A DNA stretch of 64,000 nucleotides, taken from positions 1,217,303 to 1,281,302 of the forward strand of contig OX419759.1 in the NCBI GenBank assembly GCA_948567375.1, written 5' to 3'. The notes below the pieces were generated by a model that was not told where the DNA came from, did not search any database, and saw only the letters and a program-made list of their open reading frames with translations. Source of the stretch: Lunularia cruciata. Lineage: Eukaryota > Streptophyta > Marchantiopsida > Lunulariales > Lunulariaceae. A program made the position numbers and the translations under genes. Every line of letters begins with the position of its first letter. Position 1 is the stretch's first letter. This document shows, piece after piece, positions 10,922 to 22,679 of the stretch.

Positions 10922-13812
10922 ATGACTCCATCGAGCTCCTTGAAGGTTGTTTTGTATTTTATGTGCCTTGTGAAATTGCTGTCAGGGCTATGCCATACGT
11001 TGGAGGACAAAGAAGAGAAGTTCTCCGAAGACCTGCTGATCCGGCCGCTTTCCGATGGCAAAATCCTCTCGCATTTTTATTTCAAGAACTACTTGCAGAA
11101 TCTGGGGACAGCTTCTCATCATCACGTCTTTCCGAAGGCGATCTCTCAAGTGGTAAGTTGGACTATCCACACAGTGTGTTTCATTTTAATGCAAAATCTT
11201 CAAGATAGTCACGGCTGAGGATGACGTTCAGCTTGCCTTGTATCCTTTGTGTGGTTTAGAAAATCCTCTGTTTTGTTCCCTCTCCAGCACCAGTTTACCT
11301 TCTCGAGTTTGGCGCTGCAATTAGAGACTTCTACTCCGCTGATCAGTCCATTGCATTCATCCGTGAGGGGAAGAGACGTGTGGTGCTCCATGCTTGGGGT
11401 TTGAAAGAGTGAGCTCTGTGAGCTGGTCACTATTGAACCATGAAATGAGCTTGAAGCAGGAAGATTGTTTTGCAGTCAAGGTTTAAGGATTATGTTGCAA
11501 GCATAGACTGAACTAGAGTATGGGAACCAAAACCTTCTCAGGTCCGGAAGTTTCATATCACGGAACTGGAGCTCTCGTTCACCCAAGGAAGATGGAACTA
11601 CGAGCGCTGGGGAGCTGTGGATCCTATTGCAAGCTCAAATGCAAAACCGTCCGGTGTAGAGCTTTGGGCCGAATTTAATGTGCCATTGGACCAAATCGAT
11701 GCAACATGGAGGAACCTGACTCATGCGTTGTCTGGCCTATTTTGTGCGTCGGTTAATTTCTTGGAGTCCCCAGCTATGATAGCCGCACCGAATCTTGCAT
11801 TTGGGTCCACAGAGAGTGCTACTTCGAACAGGAAAAATAGTGGGCTCGTGAGATATGGAGCTCTTCCAAGAGAGGCAGTGTGTACAGAGAATTTGACACC
11901 TTGGTTGAAACTGCTACCTTGTAGAGACAAGGCTGGTCTTTCAACTCTTCTGGACAGGCCGAGTGTATATAAGGGCCACTATCACTCCCTGAGAGTGCAT
12001 GTTTGGAGATCTGGACCAAGTAGAGCTGTAGTTTTAGAACAAACACTTACTCTAGTCTCGCAGCCGGCACAAGCCCCTAACAAAGCTAGTAAGGATTTAC
12101 CTCACTGGTCTCTTATATCGATATTCGGTCGGAAATTGGAAGGTAGTTGCCCTCTTTCTGACTCGAGTCGTGTGCTTTTGGAGCTAGAGCGGCCGCTTGT
12201 GGAGAACGTGGAAGCCTTGGTTTCCATCAGCGGTGAAGCAAAAGGGGATGGTGATAAATCAAGACAGGTGTTAGGGAGGGACAAAACTGGACAAGTTGAT
12301 GTAGCAGATAATCCTGCATTCCACGTGAGCCCCTACCCAGACAAAGTCTTCGTGGAGTCCGAAGGCAGTGAAGGTGTTTCGTCCTTGATATTGGAGTATA
12401 ATCTCCAGAAGCACAGTGTAACACGGCCTTTGAACCTTGGGATGTTGTGGAAAGAGCGAGTGTTCTGGTCAAGTCTTCGTGGTCCCTTCCGTGTGTCTAG
12501 GTTTCTTGTTGGAAGTGGGAATCAAAAGGGCTCCATAGCGATTGAGCTCAAGAGAAACCATGACTTTTCGTCGCAGGCTGGGAAGGAAACTGCCGGAGGA
12601 GAGGTTGTAGAAGTGACAATCTTCCAGATGGTTACATGGTATGTGCGCCTATACTTGCATACTTTGACGGCTCGTGTTGACGGCAATGTTGTGCCTTTAC
12701 GGGACATTACAACCCAGATGCTAGTCACCCCTGCCGAAGACCGTCTCTCTCCAGCAGTTCTGGAGATCCAACTGACGCTGCCTGGAAATGTCAGCATGTT
12801 GTCTGTGAATATGGACTTTGACAAGGTGAGATTGTCATTTATTAGTGAAGAATATCTTCTTCTCATGAGTATAACAAGCTTTAGTGTACTGACCTCTGTT
12901 GTGACATGGGCAGGGGTTTCTTCACATTGATGAGCATCCACCCGATGCAAATCGTGGATTCGATCTTCCATCAGCTCTACTAAGTTTTCCCAGATCACAG
13001 ACCGGAAGACAGTACTCAAGTCCACAGCCAATCGACGATAAAGAACGACCATTGTTGAAAACTTTACAGGTGGAAGATCAACGGGCTCGCTCGCTCATCT
13101 CCCATTGGAATCCTTTGAGAACTACTGCTAATGCAGTAGATGGCTTAGAACTCTTCTTTCGCTCACAGATTAAATGTGTTGTTTCTGAAGACAAGTCCAA
13201 ATAGTATTGGACATTTTTACCGTATCAAGTGGTTGGGTCTGATTGCGATGTGACTGTCCGCTCCTGCACAGAATCCTGGATCTGTACATGTTTACACCGA
13301 CAATTTGCTGGTGCCATTGGCGACTCCAGATTTCAGCATGCCGTACAATGTAATTACGTTCACATGCACAGTCCTGGCTCTATACTTTGGCTCTCTTCTT
13401 AACACATTGCGTCGTCGTATCGGAGAAGAAGAAAGGCTTGCAAAAGCAGGTTTGTCTACTTGTTTAATCTCCGCTCCTCGTTTTGTCAATGCTGTCTTTG
13501 TTTGGTAGCTATTTGGCTAGGGTTCTGTTTCGTGAATGTAATGCATATCATGTATACCCTCACTGATGATTGTGATACCATATGAACTCTAAATTCTGGC
13601 TGTCACAATACTCAAACTGAACTACTAATATTTTTTGTGTACCTCCGCATAATTCTTCAGGTTCAGGAGGGAAACTGAAGAAACTCATAGCCAAATTTAT
13701 GGAGGGGAAGAGTAACTCGGAGAAAAAGATTATCAAAGTAGCAGGTGCTATTTTAATTGCGGTAATTGCAATTGCAGGTAATTATGCTCTCGAGTACTAT
13801 GAAGTTTTTTAG
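10922..13812 (+). CDS. PIGT: GPI transamidase subunit PIG-T (Gpi16)
   Basis: PIG-T is a structural subunit of the ER-membrane GPI transamidase, which attaches GPI anchors to proteins. I read five exons: 10922-11152, 11542-12825, 12914-13069, 13272-13449 and 13661-13812, all with GT/AG borders and consistent phase, giving about 666 residues. An upstream in-frame ATG at 10874 is possible. I prefer 10922 because it places a signal peptide ([16 protein letters not shown]) at the N-terminus. Family landmarks are [58 protein letters not shown] with conserved cysteines, AGLSTLL, and [20 protein letters not shown], the single C-terminal membrane span region. A short hydrophobic tail ([12 protein letters not shown]) precedes the stop. 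Exon 3 stays open 44 codons past its donor to TAG 13202, so a retained-intron form would lose the membrane segment. Identification is strong; the exon 3 donor is the least certain border. Confidence 0.93.
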
Positions 13813-13887
13813 TTCACGCGTTGGTCTATCCTCACCATCACCGAGGCCCTGATGGACAACGCTGGAAGAAGTTAAACTCTTAAGCCA

Positions 13888-16181
13888 TTGCTTGACGGAC
13901 GAAGAAGCTGTATGTTCAAATCTTGGGCTTCAATCACCTACGAGGTCACTTCAGATAAAGTCTCCAGGCAAGGATACTTTTGGACAAACTTGAGTGGTCT
14001 GAAAGTGAGCGGGCCCCTTATCTTGCTCCCCCTCATAGAACTTAGTCTGGTACAGATGCTCTCTTCCTCAGTAAACTGAGGAGATATATCTTCAACTGAC
14101 AAGATGGTCTCTGGCTTTCTGTTATGGAGCGGAAGAGACGGTTGAGAGGTCGACCGGCAGAGTTTGGAATGGTAACGCAAGGATGCAGAATCAACTGCAA
14201 AGTTGTTGGTCCAATGAGGAAGCACAAAAGGGTCCTGAAAGATTACACCACAGCGTGGCCTCTCATTAAAGTCAAGTGTTGTTCAATCCTGGTGCGCACA
14301 ATCTCGCCTGTTCTTTTATATCATCACGAAATACAGCGAGCATTCTCAGATTGTGAAACAGTTCGCTATCTTGATCTACCCAGTATTATCGTGTGGAACA
14401 ACACTGAATCTGGTCGTTTTGTGGAGACATGACCGAACTGCAATGCTCCGTATCGGGGGAAAGTCGTTATTTGCTACGAAATTTTGCCACTTTCGTTCAT
14501 GCCTACTATTATGTATTTCCGTTTGGTGGTTGCAGGTCTATTTCGACGGTTTAGCGTTCTAGATGGCCCAGAACTTCCGGTTTCTTTTCTATCTCTTTTG
14601 TCACCAGTTAGTTGTTGGAAAGCCGTTCAATTTGGAGGTGCAAAGCGGAGAAGAAGCTCTTTTAGGCTGATGGTTGGTTCCAGTGCTTATGAGACCCCAG
14701 CTTTGGACCTGATTACGGACTGCTTTTAGTGGACACACTACTTGTGGTACGCAGAAGCCGAAGTTAAGCGTGAAAGTAGAACCATCCCGAAACGATGGCC
14801 CACATACCTTGAGTTCTGTAAACAATGGCCTGTAATATTGCATGAAAGAGCCGTCCTTGTCTGGAAACAAGTATTGTCTTGATAGAAACAAAGAAAGAAT
14901 AGCTCCCTTCCAGTTTCATGGGCCAATGCATGAAACTGAAAGCTGTATACCAAAGATGCTTCTTGAAGTACAATGCTATCGATGGTCTTGGACGATGTCG
15001 TTTTGCACCCTTGTAAACTGCGTATCAGTCAAAGTCGTTTCTGTTTTCAGGTCACCCCGGAAATACTCGCGGATCTGGAAGTGAGGCCAATTTCATACTT
15101 CAAATGTGTATTTCATGGAGAAAAGCGAGGACCTCTTACAGACAGAAATGTGTCGAAACAAATGGATTGATATTGCTACGGCTCAATTATCGTCTAAGTT
15201 AATCTTCCCAATTCAATTCAGTGCCTCAAAACTTCGGTTAGAATGACAACTACTTAATACGCTTAAAGGCATCGATATGTGCATACTTGTTGAGCATCTT
15301 TCTGGACCGTTTTTTAACCAACATTCCCCTACATTTTATGTATCCGGTCAAAGCAGCACATTACTCTATGCGATAGCTGGGTCACATGAGATCTGGCTTG
15401 TGGCACCCCTCCACCCAGCACGTGCGCCTAGTCTATCGATCGCGTGACAATTGTGCCGTGGAGTTACTCTGCTTTCCACCGTAAAGGTGAGAACGTTGTA
15501 GTTGCGCATGGCAGGTTTCTCTTGCCAGCTTGGTTGGTTGGTACCCAGACAACATCGGCAGAATCTGACGTTTGAAGTACAAGAAATAGTGTACCAAACT
15601 ATTGTGGACAGGACGAAGAGAGAGGTGTTCAGGATCGTACAGGTTGAAAAGATATGTCTCTCGTCAATCACTGTAGTCTGTAGCACAACACCCCTTGATG
15701 ATGTAGTGTATGGGCACATATGCCTCACCACTTCGAAGATGGTGAACGATCATGGACACAGACGGACCATACTTGTGGAGGGACAGTGCTTGTTCCTCTG
15801 CTCCTATGCTCTGGGTAAGTTTGGACTGTTTTTAGGATCTTCATAACACTCGTATGATTGGCTGTTGTTACTTGATGGGTATGCATGGAGGATAAAGATT
15901 CCGGTTTACGTAAGAACCATCTCTAGATGTTGAGAATTTCTGCGTGTCACACTATTTCTCCTGCAACAAATTGCTAATGAGTACTTGAGGACAGGATCAG
16001 GCAATGTACTGAACTTTCCAACCCAAAGAAGTGAAAGTGCACAGATAAAATCACGTAGAAAAAGCTTGAGAATGAGACGGGGCGGCCTTCCATCGCAAGA
16101 GGTTTGGGCGGATCCTGTCCTGAATGTCCTGAAGCGGCATCAAAACGTCAGTCAAAAGCTAGACCTGAGTAAAGTTGCCTG
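13888..16181 (+). other. Possible spliced plus-strand gene, unrecognised
   Basis: Downstream of PIG-T are scattered plus-strand segments with plausible splice borders. One, at 15051-15169 (beginning VTPEILADLEVRPISYFK), follows TTTTCAG and ends at TGA. Another, about 15502-15813 (containing EVQEIVYQTIVDRTKREVF), ends at a GGTAAGT donor. A third, about 15994-16181 (containing QIKSRRKSLRMRRGGLPSQE), follows an AG and ends at TGA. I cannot join them into one frame with confidence and recognise no domain. They may belong to one gene, to two, or be chance open frames. Confidence 0.22.
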
Positions 16182-16958
16182 ATTCCATTCTCATGGTTAC
16201 ACTGAGGGAGGCAGGTTCTGTGCGTGAGGATGTATACAGACGTATATGGTGAGAAATTCAGGACAAATATTTTACGGCGGTTAAATTCGCCGTGTCTGAT
16301 ATCCAATCTAAGAGGATAGTTGGTCACCAAGATTTGAGGATCCATATCAGTTCATTTAATCACGAAATCATATTTTATTGCAACTCAACGATCAACTAAA
16401 GAGGAGGAGATTCGTCATGTACAATCGAACGCCTACAGATTACAGAAGAGGCTAAGGTATCTAAGAAACTATGCATGTCGGATTGAAACCTGTCTATACC
16501 ATGGACAAAACCATTGCTGTTGTACAAAACCATTCCCTAGTTTCCCTTCCCCCAAGTAAACAGAGGAGGACGGTGCATGTGTGTATGTGGGTGGATAAGT
16601 GATTGCGTCCCGCTGGAAAGAAGAACTAGCTGATTTAACTCAGAATTCCCTTCCTGCTGAAGCGCACCACCTGTGGGTGAGCAATTCTCCAATATCTATC
16701 GTACAGTAGTTGTGAGTGGGAACGGCCCGGTTGGAAGAATAAATGCAAGGCTGTCCAATTCCAGTCCCTCTTCTATAGTTGTACAAGGTACGGATGGAAT
16801 GCTCAGGCCTTTCCTTCAGAGCAAAATTTTGGACCTTGAAGTGCTGTTGGTTAGGCTCCCGAACTCTGCTGCCGCTGAATGTAAGAACGTCTCCAATTCA
16901 TGAAGTACACCACCAGAGATGCTCGAGGACAGAGAGAGCCCATTTTCTCTCTAAAAAT
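16182..16958. other. Intergenic / atpD 3' flank
   Basis: No coding segment is recognised. Part of this is presumably the 3' UTR of the minus-strand atpD gene. Confidence 0.4.
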
Positions 16959-17915
16959 TTATGAATCGCTTAGAACCATCCTTCTACTGCTTCCATTTAC
17001 TTGACGGATATCAGGACGATTGTCGAATTGAGTTGCTAACCGATCGAGCTGGCCTTTCACACTCATGTCAATCACCCTAGAACCTCCCTTGCCATAAGTG
17101 ACTACGTAACCAGCAATGAGCGAATCATCCACCACATTTTTCATCCGGATGTTTTTCACCCCTGTCAAGCCTTGGATCTTGTTGGCAATCAAACTCAGCT
17201 GGGAAGTTTCCACTTTCACTGCAGATGTGACAGTGGCCACCTCGGTGTCGTTCAAATCGTCATAAATGTTCTCAAACTCCGTCAGTATCTCCTTGAGCAT
17301 GGCGACTCTCTTCTTGTCCACTAACACGTTGAGAAACGTGACAGTGTGCTCCTGGAAGGCGCCATCTTCAGCAAGAGTTTTGAGCAGCGATTTCTTCTTC
17401 TCATCAGCCACAGTCTCAGACCTGAGAAACTCCTCCAGCTCTTCGTGCTCCAGCAGCCGGGCGAGGCTGTCGATGTCCTGGTTGACTTTGGTCAAAATCC
17501 CAAGCGTTTCCGAAAGCTCTGCCAGCGCCAATGCGTAACCTCCTGCAGCACTGTTTGCAGCTCTCGCTGCAACCTGAGAGTGTTGAAGACGGGAGTTTGC
17601 AATTGAGCTCTTCAGCTGGGCAACTCTGGTCGAAGAGCTGCTGCTGCTGCTGCTGCTACTTCTCCTTGGAAGGGGGGGTGTGGAAGCTGGGAGCTGCTTG
17701 GGAATTTTAGACGAGTCATTCTGGCGGAAAGACGACAATCGATTTGAGCCTGGTAGCCTGAACGATGACTGGCGACTGGAAGAAGGAGATGAGGCTAAGG
17801 AAAACAAAGAGGGGGACACTGTCACTCCTTTACATAGTGAAGGACTGCTGAGAGACAACCACGCTCGTAACGAGGACCTGGGAGACGGAGTTGGGGAAGA
17901 ATCGGATGCTCTCAT
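16959..17915 (-). CDS. atpD: Chloroplast ATP synthase delta subunit (nuclear-encoded)
   Basis: This is the delta (OSCP-like) subunit, which ties the CF1 head to the peripheral stalk of the thylakoid ATP synthase. The single open frame of 318 codons has no intron. The first roughly 110-130 residues are rich in Ser, Pro and Arg with few acidic residues, including a run of about ten serines. This fits a chloroplast transit peptide, although a long one. The mature domain begins around ALALAELSETLGILTKVNQD. It contains LLKTLAEDGAFQEHTVTFLN and VDKKRVAMLKEILTEFENIY, and ends with the conserved C-terminal block NVVDDSLIAGYVVTYGKGGS and VIDMSVKGQLDRLA. ATG 17915 is the first in-frame Met. The C-terminal tail after LDRLATQF is somewhat longer than I expect for the family. 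Identification is very secure; the exact cleavage site is not visible. Confidence 0.95.
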   Translation of the reverse strand: MRASDSSPTPSPRSSLRAWLSLSSPSLCKGVTVSPSLFSLASSPSSSRQSSFRLPGSNRLSSFRQNDSSKIPKQLPASTPPLPRRSSSSSSSSSSTRVAQLKSSIANSRLQHSQVAARAANSAAGGYALALAELSETLGILTKVNQDIDSLARLLEHEELEEFLRSETVADEKKKSLLKTLAEDGAFQEHTVTFLNVLVDKKRVAMLKEILTEFENIYDDLNDTEVATVTSAVKVETSQLSLIANKIQGLTGVKNIRMKNVVDDSLIAGYVVTYGKGGSRVIDMSVKGQLDRLATQFDNRPDIRQVNGSSRRMVLSDS

Positions 17916-18072
17916 GGAGACGACTGTGTGGAGTTATTCGAGACGAATGCTGCATCCATCGAACTCCGGCCAGGCAGCGGAGCTGAGGAGGAGGTACTAC
18001 CCCAAGAGAAGGAGGTGGAGATAAAGGAGGGCGGCAGGTAGAAATTATCAATTGCTCATCAAAGTGGCTCAT

Positions 18073-20630
18073 GGTGGATTAAGCGTAGCTCGTCCACAAC
18101 CGTAGCAACGTCAACTCCTCACAATGTGCGTGTGATCCACCCATCGCAATCGTGAATCCCAAACGCAAGGTGGATAGAGCAGCAGCAACGCGCTTGCAGA
18201 TACAAAAACACGAACACTGTAGAAGAAGGAAGCAATCAACTGCAGCTGCTGCTTACGGGTCCACAATGGCAGGTCCCCGTCATGGAATGGAATGTGAGAG
18301 CTGATTCTGCACCTCGGAGCAGCTGTAATATTACATATCGGTCAGACAGACAATGAGGTCTAGGGGGACGAGACTAGGAGTAGTGTCAATACTGTTCAGA
18401 TCTTGGTCTGGTGAAGGCTAAATGTGAGAAATGGAGACTTGGCTGAGCCCTGAGCCTTGGATGGCCTTGACGGCTGAGATAGCAGAACATTGGAGATTCT
18501 GGTTGGCTTGCGAGTAATCCTTATCAAAAAGACTCATAAAAGCCGGTAGTGCGCGAGCATGATCCCCATTCCGAGCTTGTCTACCCAGCCTCATGATTTT
18601 AAAGTGCAGGAGTAGTGAGCGGGGTTAAAACATCTGGTCCTCAAACTGCGTGATGTAATATGATGGAAACCACGTCTTTGTCTACGCTAGAGAAGTTACT
18701 TTGAAACCACAGTGGGAGATTTATGCAGTTGCAGTTTGTTTGTTTCATTCCCTGTTGTTGATGGATTTTTTCATAACTGCGCTTGATAGAAATTGATGAT
18801 CAAATGTAAGATGCATGTAGTAATGTATTGCATTTTTCTTGCATGAAATGAGTGGTTCGAATCCTGAAAGGGGGACTGCTTGTGGGCCACCCCAAGTCAT
18901 GACCTCTACCACCACCACCACCACCACCACTACCACCAGGAGCTAGCGGGTGTCTTCTTGTCTCTAGACGAGGGCCTTTTCATCCTCACGTCCTCTGCTT
19001 CTACCAGATCTTGCCGCCTGGCCCTTTCCTTTTTACCTTTCCATCTTTTCCTTCTGATACAGATATGTGGCTCATTTACAGTGATTCTAAGCCAGTTTCG
19101 CGCCGTCGGCTTGTTTCAAAAGAGGTTCTCTGCTTACTAGAAGTTTGTCAAGCTTTCCAGGGAGAAACAAGATACTCGTCCCTCTCAAAGTTTGATATTT
19201 TGGGGACCAGTGTACATAGGTAGTGCTTTCACCAGTCAAAGGTAAGTCCAAAGAGTAGATCTTGAAGTGTTCCGAAGGTTTCGTGGAGTAGATGAAACTT
19301 TCGCTTTACGGTACTTGAACAGTAACTACTAGCTTAGCTGATATAGGTTCCTTGACTTGCCAAGCTTTCAGGGCTCACTCAAATGGTTTTGGCCAAGATA
19401 GGGGTAGTCGATAATGGTTGGTTGCAGGTTCTCTGTTCGGTGGCCCGAAATGGGACCCAGCAGAGCAAACCAGCTTGTGAGCATGGGCTCCCTTCTGAGC
19501 GAGACTTCAAAATCTTGGGATTTGAATAATCTTACCGACTCTCAATCTCAAAGTGATACCTGAAATATCAGCCATTCAAACTCGGATTATCTTCTAAGCC
19601 AGAAATGAGTCCAAACCATATGTACTTTCGGCCAGACTAGCATCAAAGCAGTAATCCGTTTCAACTTTAGCGCTAAAAGCACCATTATTCACTTCCTGGA
19701 GTTTTTACAAAAGCTGTGTTCACAAGTTGAACTAGACTTATCCAGATTGCCTGGAGATTCAAATTCTCTGTCAAGCTCTATAGCTCGACAGAGGGTGTAA
19801 ATCTATCCAGGCTTCAAACTCACTGTGGACCTGACCGGACCTTTTGTGTTCAGTCATATGCAAGTTTACCCTCTCAGAAATCGCGAAACGCAAAATGCGT
19901 AAGTCGATTTTTCGGTCCATGTGTCTCCTGCAATTGGACCACTGTGCACCGATTTTCACTGATCCGGCGATTGAAATTACAGAAAATAACATGATACAGA
20001 AAAAGTCGAGGACGATCACCATAGCTCAACGGTCGTATGGAGACATGCCGAACACACCTGAATCTCATTGATAAACTTTTAGCTTGTCATATGCTGGCTG
20101 ATGCTAAGACGAGAGACTCACTGCAGCTGCATTCCACACATGGCTCGACACTGAGTCTCCCAGCCTCAGAAATACATGAGAGGAACTCACTTGCCGAACG
20201 GTAGTTGCCCGTACAGATATCCCAGTCTCTGCTAGCGAGCCAGAAGCTTGTAGCATCCAGATCTCTCCTTCTCTAGTGCAGGAACTATATGTGGTGCCTC
20301 ACACGTGGAGTGCTTTCTAGGGCTTTCAAAATTCCAGTTTTTACAGGTTCGAACTTGAACTCTTGAACTTTTCTCCCCGAACATGTTCTTCATTGAAGCT
20401 TCTAAGGCACAAACTCGTGACATCTTGTAAGCTTTTGTAATCAACCACCCACCTTCACATTCTATCTTAAAAGTTTTTAACCGTGGCATTGAGTGCTGGA
20501 GACGACCCAGGGGTGATGCCACAGCGGTGGTCTGACATGTCTCATGAGGATTTGTGAGGACCTGTTTACTGTAATCCAATTAAGCTACCCACAGTGCTGA
20601 ACTTCAACAGAAGTTAGAAAATAGGCCTAA
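18073..20630. other. Intergenic, nothing recognised
   Basis: Short open frames occur on both strands (for example 19844-20071 plus and 20579-20232 minus), but none has domain signals. The region includes a CCA microsatellite. Confidence 0.45.
18907..18938. repeat. ACC/CCA trinucleotide microsatellite
   Basis: About ten ACC units run in series with one interruption (CACTACC). It encodes poly-Val or poly-His in short chance frames and has no gene context. Confidence 0.9.
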
Positions 20631-20639
20631 TTGGTCGAG

Positions 20640-22672
20640 AACAACATCAGATCTTTGGCTGATAGAGAATGGCTCGAGCCCTCACAAGACATTACTGAAG
20701 TCCAAGATAAGCGGGCACGCTCTCTTACACGTGAGTATTCCTGGAAATGTCATTTTTGCATAATCTGCCCAGATACCATTAGGTGGGACGGACGTTGTCA
20801 GTAGTGCCCACAAGCTCTACAGACACAGGTGTAAACCATCACGTCCTTGATCATGGTATTCTCGTTGTTGCGCAGATGCAGATAATTCCACAATCTAAAG
20901 GATAGTAGTAATGATTTGAAATTACAGTTTATATTATTCTATCTTTACTCAATGTCTGTCCAGTGATAGAAATCCCATCATTGCATCTTACTTGCGCTGC
21001 GTTGAAAATAATAAAGAATTCAATTTGCCAGACGTACCTTTTACAGATCCCAATTCGGTGAAGGAGCTTCTTTGGATACTCCCAGGTACTATTGAAAGAT
21101 TTGGTTATATTAACATATCTTATGAGGCAATGTCACTGCACTTGGGATGGTGTACGATAAGGGTCTCGTATATTTTATTATAGAGATCGGATTGGCACTA
21201 GTGTAGTTGATAAACGCTATTAATATCTTATCCTAACTGCATCTAACCGGACCAAAGCACACCACTATGGACCCTAATCTGTAGGTTTCAGTGAACCCTC
21301 TTTTGAGTGGTCTTGAATCCTGTATCTTTGTGCATATATTCAAGTTCATCTATTGGAAACGACACCTGGTCGATCGAATTGACCACCGTTTTGACCATGA
21401 GACCTACATAATAAGGGCTTTCTAGTGTGTGAAAGGCGACCGCGTAGGAAAAATGAAGGATGGGAAGACCCCATCAAACCTACCTAACTTATTAGGCAGA
21501 AAGCTGATAATTAATTGGAGAGCCATGTTATATCCATCCACCAAAAATTTCACAAGTCAGAAGCTAAATTTGATCACTTATCACTTTCGTTTCTTGAATG
21601 AAGTTTTGAGGCGCATCGGTTTGACAAATGTAGTAATGAGGTGGTGGATGTTTGTAATCCTCCTTCCTTAAATTATGTTCTTTCACAATGAGGTTTGAGC
21701 TATGTGATTGACTCACTTGGTACATCGTTAATGACCATACACGCAAGTTACAGTGGTATAGTGATATATACCCTCCAGATAAATTGTGCTGATTAGTCCT
21801 GGGTGATGCGCGAATGTTCTAATGTTTAATCTGCAAGAGATTATGATTGTATATTCGTGCAGGTGCTACCCAATTACCTTTCCACCTCTCTTGGCGATGT
21901 AACCTACGATGGGCAGGTTAGATAGCAAGACGTTCGTCCGTAATAGAAGAATATAACTAACAAGGAAGGAGGATACACATTCAAGAATCGAGATGGATTT
22001 CAAGTTGGTCCCCTCCCAGTCCATTGTTTCGAACAAAGCTGGGGACACTGAATGCGGCCAGCATCATACATCGCTCTGCCCAGGTTCAGCCGACGATCCC
22101 ACTCACCATGGAAAGGTCAGAATAGAGGATCATACCTACATTTTTGTCTTACCTCCAAATTTCGTTGTGGCATTAGTAAGACTGTCAATGAAGAAAACCT
22201 CTGGGTTGACTTAAGCAAATCAGTGCGGGTAAGACGATAGTTTATTTTAGATTCACTTTGGACTTTCAACCTTGCTTATATTTGGAACTTCAAATCTGTA
22301 CTTATTGTGTCCTCAATGGGTTTACCCCCAAACTTGGAGATGAATTGTCCAGACAGCCTATCAGCGAAACGCAGTTTCTGGACACTTCTGTTGCACAAGT
22401 ATATATAGATCTTGTCTTGAAGGAGTACGTAGATTGGGCCAGGGAAGTCACTACGACCTTTTCGTTCTTCTTTCTCTAGCACTACCAATCTATGACAAGC
22501 AAGTTGTGGATCTAACATCACTGCCTGTTTTCACATTATGCAGTTATGGTAGAGCAATACCCAGCACATTTGTAGTGAAAATTGATATCACAAAAGGTGC
22601 AATCCATGCTTTTCTTGCCATAGTTATGGCCTCCGTCTTGTGGAAAGGTCTTAGTCACCATCACACTGTACA
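20640..22672 (+). CDS. Candidate spliced gene, possible membrane protein, unrecognised
   Basis: Several plus-strand segments look coding. The segment 20962-21085 (SYLRCVENNKEFNLPDVPFT, ending ELLWILP) has AG and GT borders. Its phase fits 21864-21919 (GATQLPFHLSWRCNLRWA), which also has AG and GT borders. Further segments follow at about 21980-22170 (FRTKLGTLNAASIIH; in another frame EDHTYIFVLPPNFVVAL), 22370-22435 (FLDTSVAQVYIDLVLKEYVD) and 22440-22645 (HYDLFVLLSLALPIYDKQ, then ITKGAIHAFLAIVMASVLW, hydrophobic). A preceding segment at about 20600-20735 ends at a good GTGAGT donor but does not match phase. I do not recognise the family. Frame conflicts near 22100 and 22440 mean the model is incomplete or the gene is damaged. 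Confidence 0.35.
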
Positions 22673-22679
22673 GTAACCA

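Noticed and set aside
12522-13052. 176-codon minus-strand frame
   Set aside because: It is antisense to PIG-T exons 2 and 3, which are strongly supported.
18854-18864. GGTTCGAATCC, a match to the tRNA T-arm / Pol III B box
   Set aside because: No acceptor stem, anticodon arm or A box can be folded around it, so I do not call a tRNA or SINE.
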